Assembly (NCBI GenBank): GCA_009922885.1
Contig: RFUP01000156.1
Location: 1-6,030, forward strand
DNA length: 6,030 nt
Direction: 5' to 3'
Source: Paracoccaceae bacterium
GTDB lineage: Bacteria > Pseudomonadota > Alphaproteobacteria > Rhodobacterales > Rhodobacteraceae
The notes under the pieces are model-generated. The model had not been told where the DNA came from and made no database searches. It saw nothing but the letters and a program-made list of their open reading frames with translations. Below are positions 1 through 5,269 of this stretch, piece by piece. The number at the start of each line of letters is the position of its first letter. The first letter of the stretch is position 1. Made by a program: the position numbers and the translations under genes.

Positions 1-1
1 C

Positions 2-484
2 GTTGCGGGTTTGCAGGCGCTTTCCGAAGGGCGGGCGCGGAGTTTTGGGTCGGGTGTGAAGGGGCAATCCGCACTATTCCGTGCCGACGGATTGGCGGAG
101 CTTCCGCAGCTCTTCATCGAAACGCTTCATGTGATCCCGCATGCCGATGGGACGGTGGCGGTGGGGTCAACCAGCGAGAACAGCTATGGCGATCCGAAAA
201 GCACGGATGTGCAGCTGGATGCGATGATCGCGAAAGTGCGGGCCTTGGTTCCGCCATTGGCGGAGGCTCCGGTGATTGACCGTTGGGCAGGGGTGCGGCC
301 ACGGGCACGCTCGCGCGCACCGGTGTTGGGAGCGCATCCCGACAGGCCGGGCGAGTTCATCGCGAACGGCGGGTTCAAGATCGGATTTGGGATGGCCGCG
401 GGCGTGGCGCGGGTGATGGCGGACCTCCTACTGGATGGTGTGGATACCATCCCGCCGGAGTTCCGCCCCGAGACCTGCCTTTAA
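2..484 (+). CDS. FAD-dependent oxidoreductase of the DAO (D-amino acid oxidase/glycine oxidase-like) family, C-terminal part
   Basis: This is the last 160 residues of a flavoprotein whose N-terminal half, including the FAD-binding Rossmann motif, lies left of the window. The frame is open from base 2, so the TTG at 11 is an internal codon and not a start. The diagnostic part is near residues 94-134: RWAGVRPRARSRAPVLGAHP, then FIANGGFKIGFGMA. This matches the DAO C-terminal pattern in which a conserved Arg (in WAGVRP) contacts the substrate carboxylate and a Gly-rich turn closes over the flavin. Enzymes of this family oxidise amines or amino acids, releasing an imine and passing electrons to oxygen or a quinone. 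The substrate cannot be told from this fragment. The gene ends at TAA 482-484, tail to tail with the amidase gene, and no terminator hairpin separates them. Family assignment is good; the specific enzyme is unknown. Confidence 0.85.
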   Translation, partial: VAGLQALSEGRARSFGSGVKGQSALFRADGLAELPQLFIETLHVIPHADGTVAVGSTSENSYGDPKSTDVQLDAMIAKVRALVPPLAEAPVIDRWAGVRPRARSRAPVLGAHPDRPGEFIANGGFKIGFGMAAGVARVMADLLLDGVDTIPPEFRPETCL

Positions 485-1809
485 GCGAGCGCCTTTTCCG
501 CCGCTGCCGCGACGCGCAGAAGGCGCTCTTCACTGCCGCCCAAGCCCAGAAGCATAACGCCACCCCAGTTTACCCCCGTGGGCAGGGTAACTGCCGCAGA
601 GGCCATCAGGTTGCCAACGCGGGTGTTACGCAGCGCCAAGAGATTGCGGGCGGTGAAATAGGACCCGTCAGCGGCGCAATCGGCGATCTTCGGCGGTTCG
701 ATGGCGATGGTGGGCATGAGCACGGCATCGAAGCCCGCGATCCGAGCGTTCCATGCCGCGCGCTGGCGGTGGAGCGCTTGCCAGAGGGCGACGTAATCGG
801 CGGCTTTCACCTCGGCACCACCACGGAATCGGCCCAGCACTTCGGAGAACATCTTCTCGGGATGCGCCTCGATGAGGTGCTTCCATGTGCCATAAGCTTC
901 GGCGGTGAAGAGAGGGCCTGCGTTGGCCATGGCTTCCACGACTTCCGGCGCGGAGATTTCTTCGATGCTTGCCCCAGCCTTCTCGAAAGCTTCGAGCGCG
1001 CGAGCGAAGCCTTTGGCGGGGCCGTCTTCCAGCCCGTCGAGCACGATATCTTTCAGCACCGCAAAGCGGGCGCCCTTAAGAGATGCGCCTTCCAGATCGG
1101 CGGGTTTGCCGCCTTCGAGAGCGGCGAGCATGAGGGCCGCGTCTTCGACGGTGCGGGCCAAGGGGCCGATGGTGTCGAAGGTTTCGCAAAGCGGCACCAC
1201 GCCTTCGAGCGAAACGCGGCCAGCGGTGGTTTTGAGGCCAACGAGGCTGTTCCAGCCCGAAGGCACGCGCACCGAACCGCCCGTATCGGAGCCGATGCCG
1301 ATGGCGGCGAGCCCATGCGCGACGCTGGCGGCGGCGCCGGAGGAAGAGCCGCCCGGAACGCGTTCGGGGTCGTGGATGTTGGGCGGGGTGGCAGTGGAGG
1401 GATTGTAGCCCAAGCCGGAGAAGGCCAGTTCGGTCATATGGGTCTTGCCCAAGCAAACGAGGCCCTGCGCCGTGGCGGTGGCGAGAACGCGGGCATCTGC
1501 GGAGGGCACGCGGCCTTCGAGGAGTTTCGAGCCGGCCTCGGTGGTGACACCTGCGGTATCGAAAAGATCTTTCCACGAGATCGGCACGCCATCGAGCGGG
1601 CCTTTCCGAAGGCCGGCTTTGGCGCGGGCGCGGGCGGCTTCGGCCTCGGCGCGGGCGCGCGTTTCGGTCATGCGGGCATAAATGCGCGAGCCTGCCTCAT
1701 GGGCGGCGGTGGCTTCAAGGAAGGCTTCGGTCAACTCGACCGGATCAATCTCACCTGCACCGATGCGCCGCCCGAGATCGGCGGCTGACAGGAAACGCCA
1801 GTTGGTCAT
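481..1809 (-). CDS. Amidase signature family hydrolase
   Basis: A complete 442-residue cytoplasmic hydrolase of the amidase signature (AS) family, which cleaves C-N amide bonds. The full Ser-cisSer-Lys triad is visible: Lys80 in PISWKDLFDTAG, the cis-Ser Ser155 in PGGSSSGAA, and the nucleophile Ser179 in GSDTGGSVRVPS. The spacings of 75 and 24 residues equal those of fatty acid amide hydrolase, so the enzyme should be active. It resembles GatA, but it is shorter than usual GatA (about 480-490 residues) and no gatB or gatC is nearby. I therefore read it as a general amidase of unknown substrate and not as a subunit of the tRNA amidotransferase. The start is ATG 1807-1809, preceded by a GAGGGAG ribosome site at 7-base spacing. 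There is no signal peptide. Its stop codon shares the TTAA at 481-484 with the convergent oxidoreductase gene. A joint role of the two enzymes in catabolism of a nitrogen compound is possible, but nothing in the sequence proves it. Confidence 0.92.
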   Translation of the reverse strand: MTNWRFLSAADLGRRIGAGEIDPVELTEAFLEATAAHEAGSRIYARMTETRARAEAEAARARAKAGLRKGPLDGVPISWKDLFDTAGVTTEAGSKLLEGRVPSADARVLATATAQGLVCLGKTHMTELAFSGLGYNPSTATPPNIHDPERVPGGSSSGAAASVAHGLAAIGIGSDTGGSVRVPSGWNSLVGLKTTAGRVSLEGVVPLCETFDTIGPLARTVEDAALMLAALEGGKPADLEGASLKGARFAVLKDIVLDGLEDGPAKGFARALEAFEKAGASIEEISAPEVVEAMANAGPLFTAEAYGTWKHLIEAHPEKMFSEVLGRFRGGAEVKAADYVALWQALHRQRAAWNARIAGFDAVLMPTIAIEPPKIADCAADGSYFTARNLLALRNTRVGNLMASAAVTLPTGVNWGGVMLLGLGGSEERLLRVAAAAEKALA

Positions 1810-1893
1810 CGTGTTACTCCCTCGCTGTTGCTTGGCACGCTAGCGGCACTGAGGCGCATGGACAATCCTGATTGGGCGCGCATATCTGACGGT
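1810..1893. other. Divergent intergenic region between the amidase and hydroxylase genes
   Basis: These 84 bp must carry expression signals for two divergent genes unless these lie inside coding sequence. For the amidase (- strand) there is a weak sigma70-like pair: TTGTCC (1860-1865), a 17-base gap, then TAGCGT (1837-1842), with four and three matches of six. For the hydroxylase (+ strand) a good -35-like TTGGCA (1832-1837) lacks a matching -10 at normal spacing, and a CATATC (1881-1886) lies 7 bases before the ATG at 1894. There is no terminator, operator palindrome or riboswitch that I can recognise. All promoter readings here are weak. Confidence 0.3.
1817..1823 (-). promoter_or_regulatory. 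Ribosome binding site of the amidase gene
   Basis: On the - strand this reads GAGGGAG and ends 7 bases before ATG 1807-1809. It is a strong purine-rich Shine-Dalgarno match and fixes the amidase start. Confidence 0.7.
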
Positions 1894-3114
1894 ATGAAAC
1901 ACGATGCCGATGTCCTGATCGTTGGTGGTGGCCTGAATGGCCCTGCGCTTGCCCTTGCGCTCTCGCGTGCGGGCCTCACTTCCGTTGTGATCGACGCCGC
2001 GCCGCGCGCCAAGTTGGCGGATGCGGCGTTTGACGGGCGGAGTTACGCCTTGGCGCTTGCTTCGGTGCGGATGCTGCGGGCGCTGGGGGTTTGGGCCAAG
2101 GTGCAGGATCAGGCCCAGCCCATGCTGGAGATCAAGGTGACGGATGGGCGTGCGGGCGAAGGCGCGCTTTCGCCGTTCCACCTGCATTTCGACTCGGGCG
2201 AGTTGGAGGAAGGCGCGATGGGGCAGATGGTGGAAGATCGCCATTTGCGGGCCGCCCTTCTGGATGCCATCGAGGCCGATCCCAGGATCACAACGCGCTA
2301 CAGTGAAACCGTGGTGGCGCAAAAGGCAGGGCATGCCAGCGTAGAGATCACGTTGGCCTCGGGCGAGAGCCTGACGGGGCGCTGCCTGATTGGTGCGGAT
2401 GGCCGCAAGTCCGGCACGGCGGAACGCGCGGGAATCAAGCGGCAGGGCTGGGATTACGGGCAAACGGCGCTCGTGTGTGCGATTGCCCATGATCGCCCGC
2501 ATGGTGGCGTGGCGCATCAGTTCTTCATGCCGCCGGGGCCTCTGGCGATTCTGCCGTTGAAGGGGAACCGTTCGTCGATCGTTTGGTCTGAAACCCATGC
2601 GAATGCCGCGGCGTTTCATGCGCTGGATGACGCGGCCTATATGGCGATGCTGCGCCCGCGCTTCGGCGACTTTCTGGGCGAGATCCGGCTTGAGGGCGGC
2701 CGCTATACCTATCCGCTGAACCTGACGCTGGCCGAACGTTTCATTGCGCCTCGGATGGCTTTGGTGGGGGATGCCGCGCACGGGATGCACCCGATTGCGG
2801 GGCAGGGGCTGAACGCCGGCTTCCGCGATGTGGCGGCTTTGGCGCAGGTGATGCGCGATGCGAAGATGCGGGGCGAGGATATCGGCGCGGAAACCGTGCT
2901 ACGTGCCTACGAGCAATGGCGGCGCTTTGATACCGCAAGCCTTGCCGTGACGACCGATCTGACGAACCGCCTGTTTTCGAACGACAATCCCTTCCTGCGC
3001 CTTGTGCGTGATGTGGGCATGGGCGTGGTGAACGCGGTGCCGTCGCTTCGGCGCGGGTTGATGCGGGAAGCGGCCGGGCTGACGGGCGATCTGCCTGAGC
3101 TTATGCGGGGCTGA
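1894..3114 (+). CDS. UbiH/UbiF/VisC/COQ6-type FAD-dependent hydroxylase (ubiquinone biosynthesis family)
   Basis: A 406-residue flavin monooxygenase of the family that hydroxylates the aromatic ring of ubiquinone precursors, using NAD(P)H and O2. The three flavin motifs are present in order: the dinucleotide motif GGGLNG (residues 11-16, inside VLIVGGGLNGPALALAL), the DG motif GADGRKS (167-173), and the GD motif VGDAAHGMHP (291-300) running into IAGQGLNAGFRDV (301-313). The last is the hallmark of the UbiH/COQ6 branch. Length is normal for the family. I chose ATG 1894 because MKHDADVLIVGGG puts the Rossmann strand a few residues from the start, as in relatives. Upstream in-frame starts at 1828 and 1858 would add 22 or 12 unrelated residues. 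No clear ribosome site precedes 1894. Which ring position it hydroxylates (UbiH, UbiF or UbiL type) cannot be read from sequence, so no symbol is given. The 3' end overlaps the convergent small gene by 14 bp. Confidence 0.9.
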   Translation: MKHDADVLIVGGGLNGPALALALSRAGLTSVVIDAAPRAKLADAAFDGRSYALALASVRMLRALGVWAKVQDQAQPMLEIKVTDGRAGEGALSPFHLHFDSGELEEGAMGQMVEDRHLRAALLDAIEADPRITTRYSETVVAQKAGHASVEITLASGESLTGRCLIGADGRKSGTAERAGIKRQGWDYGQTALVCAIAHDRPHGGVAHQFFMPPGPLAILPLKGNRSSIVWSETHANAAAFHALDDAAYMAMLRPRFGDFLGEIRLEGGRYTYPLNLTLAERFIAPRMALVGDAAHGMHPIAGQGLNAGFRDVAALAQVMRDAKMRGEDIGAETVLRAYEQWRRFDTASLAVTTDLTNRLFSNDNPFLRLVRDVGMGVVNAVPSLRRGLMREAAGLTGDLPELMRG

Positions 3115-3397
3115 TCGCGGGCTTCGCAGGCGCGCATTCGATGAACAACATCTCGGTTTCCCGCATGGTCCAATAGCGGCTGTCGCGGAAAATCTCCGGC
3201 GGGAGTGCTGCCAGATTGATCTCGCGGCGGTTCTGCCCCTGCACGATCACCCGCGCAGCATGGCCGGTTCGGAGTGCGGGATCGTCCAGCACCAAGCGGC
3301 GCAACACCGCTTCCCGGATCTTGAGCCGACGCATCTCGTCACGGATCAGCGCCAGTTCATCCGCAGGCGGCAGGTCATAGAGGGCTTGAGTAAGCAT
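3101..3397 (-). CDS. Conserved small protein of unknown function (98 residues)
   Basis: I do not recognise a named domain. The protein starts MLTQALYDLPPADELALIRD and continues into a charged helix (about residues 12-38, with RRLKIREAVLRRL). A predicted beta-rich middle follows (HAARVIVQGQNRREI, about 46-60), then ALPPEIFRDSRYW (64-76) and a short hydrophobic strand TEMLFIECAP (81-90). There is no signal peptide or membrane segment. From memory, proteins with this YDLPPADELALIR opening occur in Rhodobacteraceae, but I know of no function. The ATG at 3397 is supported by a strong AAGGAG ribosome site 8 bases upstream, which argues that the gene is real. It is the last gene of the - strand cluster, 61 bp after the Trm112-like gene, and it runs 14 bp into the 3' end of the convergent hydroxylase gene. 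Confidence 0.8.
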   Translation of the reverse strand: MLTQALYDLPPADELALIRDEMRRLKIREAVLRRLVLDDPALRTGHAARVIVQGQNRREINLAALPPEIFRDSRYWTMRETEMLFIECAPAKPAISPA

Positions 3398-3405
3398 TTG
3401 GCAGG

Positions 3406-3411
3406 CTCCTT
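3406..3411 (-). promoter_or_regulatory. Ribosome binding site of the 98-residue protein gene
   Basis: On the - strand this reads AAGGAG with 8 bases to the ATG at 3397. It is the best Shine-Dalgarno match in the window and decides the start of this otherwise unknown gene. A small perfect inverted repeat, GCAGA-AGC-TCTGC (3415-3427), lies just upstream of it. Confidence 0.75.
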
Positions 3412-3458
3412 CACGCAGAGCTTCTGCCTAACGAGATTCGGTTAAGCGCCGATTAAGC

Positions 3459-3638
3459 TCAGGCGAGCGCCCGCGCCTCGTCCAGCAGCATGACCGGAAT
3501 GCCGTTGCGGATCGGATAGGCAAGGTTCGCGGATTTCGACACCAGCTCTTCCTTCTCCGCATCGTATTCCAGCCGCCCGCCCGTTTTGGGGCAAACGAGC
3601 GCTTCGAGCATCCGGCGGTCAAACAGGGTTTCGGTCAT
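3459..3638 (-). CDS. Trm112-like (YcaR/DUF343-type) small protein
   Basis: A 59-residue protein. The landmarks are the opening TLFDRRMLEALVCPKTGG (residues 4-21), a LEYD turn (23-26), and the highly conserved tail motif LAYPIRNGIPVMLLDEAR (39-56). These are diagnostic of the bacterial Trm112 family. Relatives in eukaryotes and archaea activate methyltransferases that modify tRNA, rRNA and release factors, and bacterial members are thought to play similar partner roles. The family's zinc-knuckle cysteines are mostly absent: only Cys16 remains, in CPKTGG where many relatives have a second Cys. It may therefore fold without zinc. The start ATG overlaps the TGA of the upstream LON-domain gene as ATGA (3635-3638), and GAGAGGA lies about 9 bases upstream inside that gene, so translation is probably coupled. 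The protein is easily missed because of its size. Confidence 0.9.
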   Translation of the reverse strand: MTETLFDRRMLEALVCPKTGGRLEYDAEKEELVSKSANLAYPIRNGIPVMLLDEARALA

Positions 3639-4273
3639 TGCAGCTTTTCCTCTCCACCGGTGCGTAGGGCGAACTCCATCAGTGTTACCAGAGTTTCGCG
3701 GCGGGTGGAAAGGCTGGGGGCTTCCAGAAGCGCCTGTTTATCTTCGGGTGCGAAGTCGAGCATCATTGAGAGTGCGTTGATCAGCAGCTCCACGTCGGCG
3801 TCCTTCAGACTGTCCCAATCCGTGGACATCCCGCGCGATTCCAGAAAGCGGCTCAAGAGATCGAAGAAGTCGCGGCGGCGGAACCCTTCGTCCGCTTCCT
3901 CGCCACCCAAGTCTCTCTCGAAGCCGTCCCATGAAACGGCACAGCGGCGGTAGGGGGTGAAGCCTTCAACTTCTTTCAACAACCGAAAGCGCGATATCCC
4001 TGTAATCGTGATCATGTAACGCCCGTCCTCGGTTTCCGAGAACTGGGTCACACGGCCCGCGCAGCCGATCTTGTGCAGGGAAGGCCCGCGCGGACCCTCG
4101 CCCAAACTCGGCTGGATCATGCCAATCAGGCGCGATGGCGTCTTGAGTGCATCTTCGAGCATCGCAAGATAGCGCGGCTCGAAGATGTGCAATGGCAAGC
4201 GCCCTCGCGGCATCAAAACCGCCCCGGGGAGCGGGAAAATAGGGATAATCTCTGGAAGGTGCTTCACTCTCAT
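3635..4273 (-). CDS. LON peptidase substrate-binding domain protein (stand-alone LON N-domain)
   Basis: A 212-residue protein consisting of the N-terminal domain of Lon protease without the AAA+ ATPase or Ser-Lys protease parts. The family signature is residues 9-35, including IIPIFPLPGAVLMPRGRLP and then LHIFEPRYLAML. Further conserved patches are KIGCAGRVTQF (68-78) and the helical end NALSMMLDFAPEDKQALLEA (166-185). In Lon this domain recognises substrates. In free-standing bacterial members the role is unproven, though an adaptor or quality-control function is often supposed. It is cytoplasmic, with no signal peptide or membrane helix. The ATG at 4271-4273 lies 27 bp after the cnoX stop and has no visible Shine-Dalgarno; a GTG two codons downstream is an alternative. 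The lack of a ribosome site suggests reinitiation after cnoX. The 3' end overlaps the Trm112-like gene by 4 bases. Confidence 0.92.
   Translation of the reverse strand: MRVKHLPEIIPIFPLPGAVLMPRGRLPLHIFEPRYLAMLEDALKTPSRLIGMIQPSLGEGPRGPSLHKIGCAGRVTQFSETEDGRYMITITGISRFRLLKEVEGFTPYRRCAVSWDGFERDLGGEEADEGFRRRDFFDLLSRFLESRGMSTDWDSLKDADVELLINALSMMLDFAPEDKQALLEAPSLSTRRETLVTLMEFALRTGGEEKLQ
3648..3655 (-). promoter_or_regulatory. Ribosome binding site of the Trm112-like gene, inside the LON-domain gene
   Basis: On the - strand the last codons of the LON-domain gene contain GGAGAGGA, ending about 9 bases before ATG 3636-3638. Together with the ATGA stop/start overlap it supports this start and suggests coupled translation. 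Confidence 0.55.
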
Positions 4274-4300
4274 AAACGAGCAGCTAGCGCGGTTTTGGGA

Positions 4301-5197
4301 TCAGGCAAATATCATCGCGGAAAGTCGGCGACGCCCTTTCAGAACCACCGGATCATTGGGCTTCAAGGCCTCAAATATGGTGAAAAGCTGGGCCTTTGCG
4401 GCACCGTCATTCCACTCGCGATCCCGCCCGAACAGGTCGAGAAGCTGATCGACCGCACCCGCGGCATCGCCCGTGGCGTGCAGCGCTTGTGCCAGATCAA
4501 AACGCGCCTGATGGTTGGACGGATCGGCATCGACCAAGGCTTGCAGCTCGGCCACGGGGCCAGCATTTGCGGCCTGATGCGCCAAGGCGAGCTGCGCGCG
4601 TGCGGCTTCGATCGGGGCGGATGTGGCGATTTTCGCAGGCACACCAATAAGCGTGGCTTCCGCCTGCTCCACGTCGCCAGCCGCGAGATAGGTGCGGATC
4701 ACTCCCGACCATGCTTCCGCATTCTCGCCATCTTCCTCGGTGATCGCCATGAAGGTCTGCAGCGCGTCCTGCAACTCGTTATTTGCAAGCATTTCCTCGG
4801 CCGCAGCAACCGCTTCGGCCAGCCCGCCATCGCCGCCGCCTTCGGCCACGCGCTTCACGAAAGCGTCGATCTCGGATTTTGGAACAGCCCCCTGGAACCC
4901 GTCAATCGGCTGCCCCTCGAAGAATGCGTAAACGGTAGGGATCGATTGCACCCGCATTTGCGCGGCGATGCGCTGGTTCTGGTCCACGTTAATCTTGACC
5001 ATCTTCACGCGGCCCTTCATCGCCGCGACGGCGGCTTCGAGTTGTGGCCCGAGTGTCTTGCAGGGGCCACACCACGGTGCCCAGAAATCCACGATCACCG
5101 GAACTTCGCGGCTGGCTTCCACCACTTCCGCCATGAACTCCGCTTCGTTGATATCCTTCACAGGGGCCGCAGCCTCGGCCTTACCGAATTCGAGCAT
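4301..5197 (-). CDS. cnoX: CnoX/YbbN-type thioredoxin-TPR co-chaperone
   Basis: A 298-residue cytoplasmic protein with an N-terminal thioredoxin fold (about residues 14-118) joined by a Gly-rich linker (119-126) to helical, TPR-like repeats (about 127-298). The redox motif is FWAPWCGPCKTLGP with Cys43 and Cys46, and the cis-proline is Pro87 in QSIPTVY. Proteins of this design (chaperedoxins) hold unfolding proteins and guard cysteines from over-oxidation. The E. coli member has lost the CGPC pair, whereas alphaproteobacterial members such as that of Caulobacter keep it and can act as true thioredoxins. This copy is of the second kind. I chose ATG 5195-5197 because relatives begin close to MLEFG and GGGAG lies 6 bases upstream. 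An in-frame GTG at 5246-5248 would add 17 residues with no family support, and those codons coincide with a leader hairpin. The gene sits 72 bp after xth and 27 bp before the LON-domain gene. Confidence 0.9.
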   Translation of the reverse strand: MLEFGKAEAAAPVKDINEAEFMAEVVEASREVPVIVDFWAPWCGPCKTLGPQLEAAVAAMKGRVKMVKINVDQNQRIAAQMRVQSIPTVYAFFEGQPIDGFQGAVPKSEIDAFVKRVAEGGGDGGLAEAVAAAEEMLANNELQDALQTFMAITEEDGENAEAWSGVIRTYLAAGDVEQAEATLIGVPAKIATSAPIEAARAQLALAHQAANAGPVAELQALVDADPSNHQARFDLAQALHATGDAAGAVDQLLDLFGRDREWNDGAAKAQLFTIFEALKPNDPVVLKGRRRLSAMIFA

Positions 5198-5203
5198 CTC
5201 TCT

Positions 5204-5208
5204 CTCCC
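5204..5208 (-). promoter_or_regulatory. Ribosome binding site of cnoX
   Basis: On the - strand this reads GGGAG, followed by the 6-base spacer AGAGAG and ATG 5195-5197. It favours this start over the upstream in-frame GTG at 5246-5248. Confidence 0.6.
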
Positions 5209-5212
5209 GTTT

Positions 5213-5233
5213 GAGGGCACTTTCGTTGCCCTC
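5213..5233 (-). promoter_or_regulatory. Perfect inverted repeat (hairpin) in the cnoX leader
   Basis: On the - strand GAGGGCA pairs perfectly with TGCCCTC across the 7-base loop ACGAAAG. The RNA stem would be 7 bp and GC-rich. It ends 4 bases before the GGGAG ribosome site of cnoX. No U-run follows in either direction, so it is not a classical intrinsic terminator. It may be an mRNA end or processing structure, a partial terminator after xth, or a protein site. The repeat is certain; the function is not known. Confidence 0.4.
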
Positions 5234-5262
5234 TATATGCGCGTTCACGCCGAAATCGCCAA
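5234..5262 (-). promoter_or_regulatory. Possible sigma70-type promoter between xth and cnoX
   Basis: On the - strand TTGGCG (5257-5262) is followed after exactly 17 bases by CATATA (5234-5239). These match the -35 and -10 consensus at four and three of six positions. Transcription from it would begin inside the hairpin at 5213-5233, giving cnoX and the downstream genes their own transcript. This is weak evidence in GC-rich DNA. Confidence 0.25.
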
Positions 5263-5269
5263 GGGGCGC

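Noticed and set aside
283..1788. A 501-codon open frame on the + strand, antisense to the amidase gene
   Set aside because: It is Gly/Arg/His-rich with no recognisable motif, crosses the oxidoreductase end, and lies opposite a gene with a full catalytic triad. Long open antisense frames are expected in GC-rich coding DNA.
481..1809. The amidase as GatA of the Glu-tRNA amidotransferase
   Set aside because: The catalytic spacing fits GatA as it fits all AS enzymes, but the protein is shorter than usual GatA and no gatB or gatC is adjacent.
1833..1847. A sigma54-like element, TGGCACG with GG-N10-GC spacing, before the hydroxylase gene
   Set aside because: The -24 half is good, but the -12 half is CGGC and not TTGC. 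There is no visible activator site, and a ubiquinone-type hydroxylase is an unlikely sigma54 target. It is probably chance.
1840..2790. A 316-codon open frame on the - strand, antisense to the hydroxylase gene
   Set aside because: It is Arg/Gln/His-rich with no domain and lies opposite a well-supported UbiH-family protein, so it is a shadow frame.
3415..3427. A small inverted repeat GCAGA-AGC-TCTGC before the 98-residue protein gene
   Set aside because: A 5-bp stem with a 3-base loop and no U-run is too weak to call a terminator or regulator.
5195..5248. A GTG start at 5246-5248 giving a 17-residue longer CnoX
   Set aside because: The extra residues have no family support and coincide with the leader hairpin; ATG 5195-5197 has a well-spaced GGGAG.
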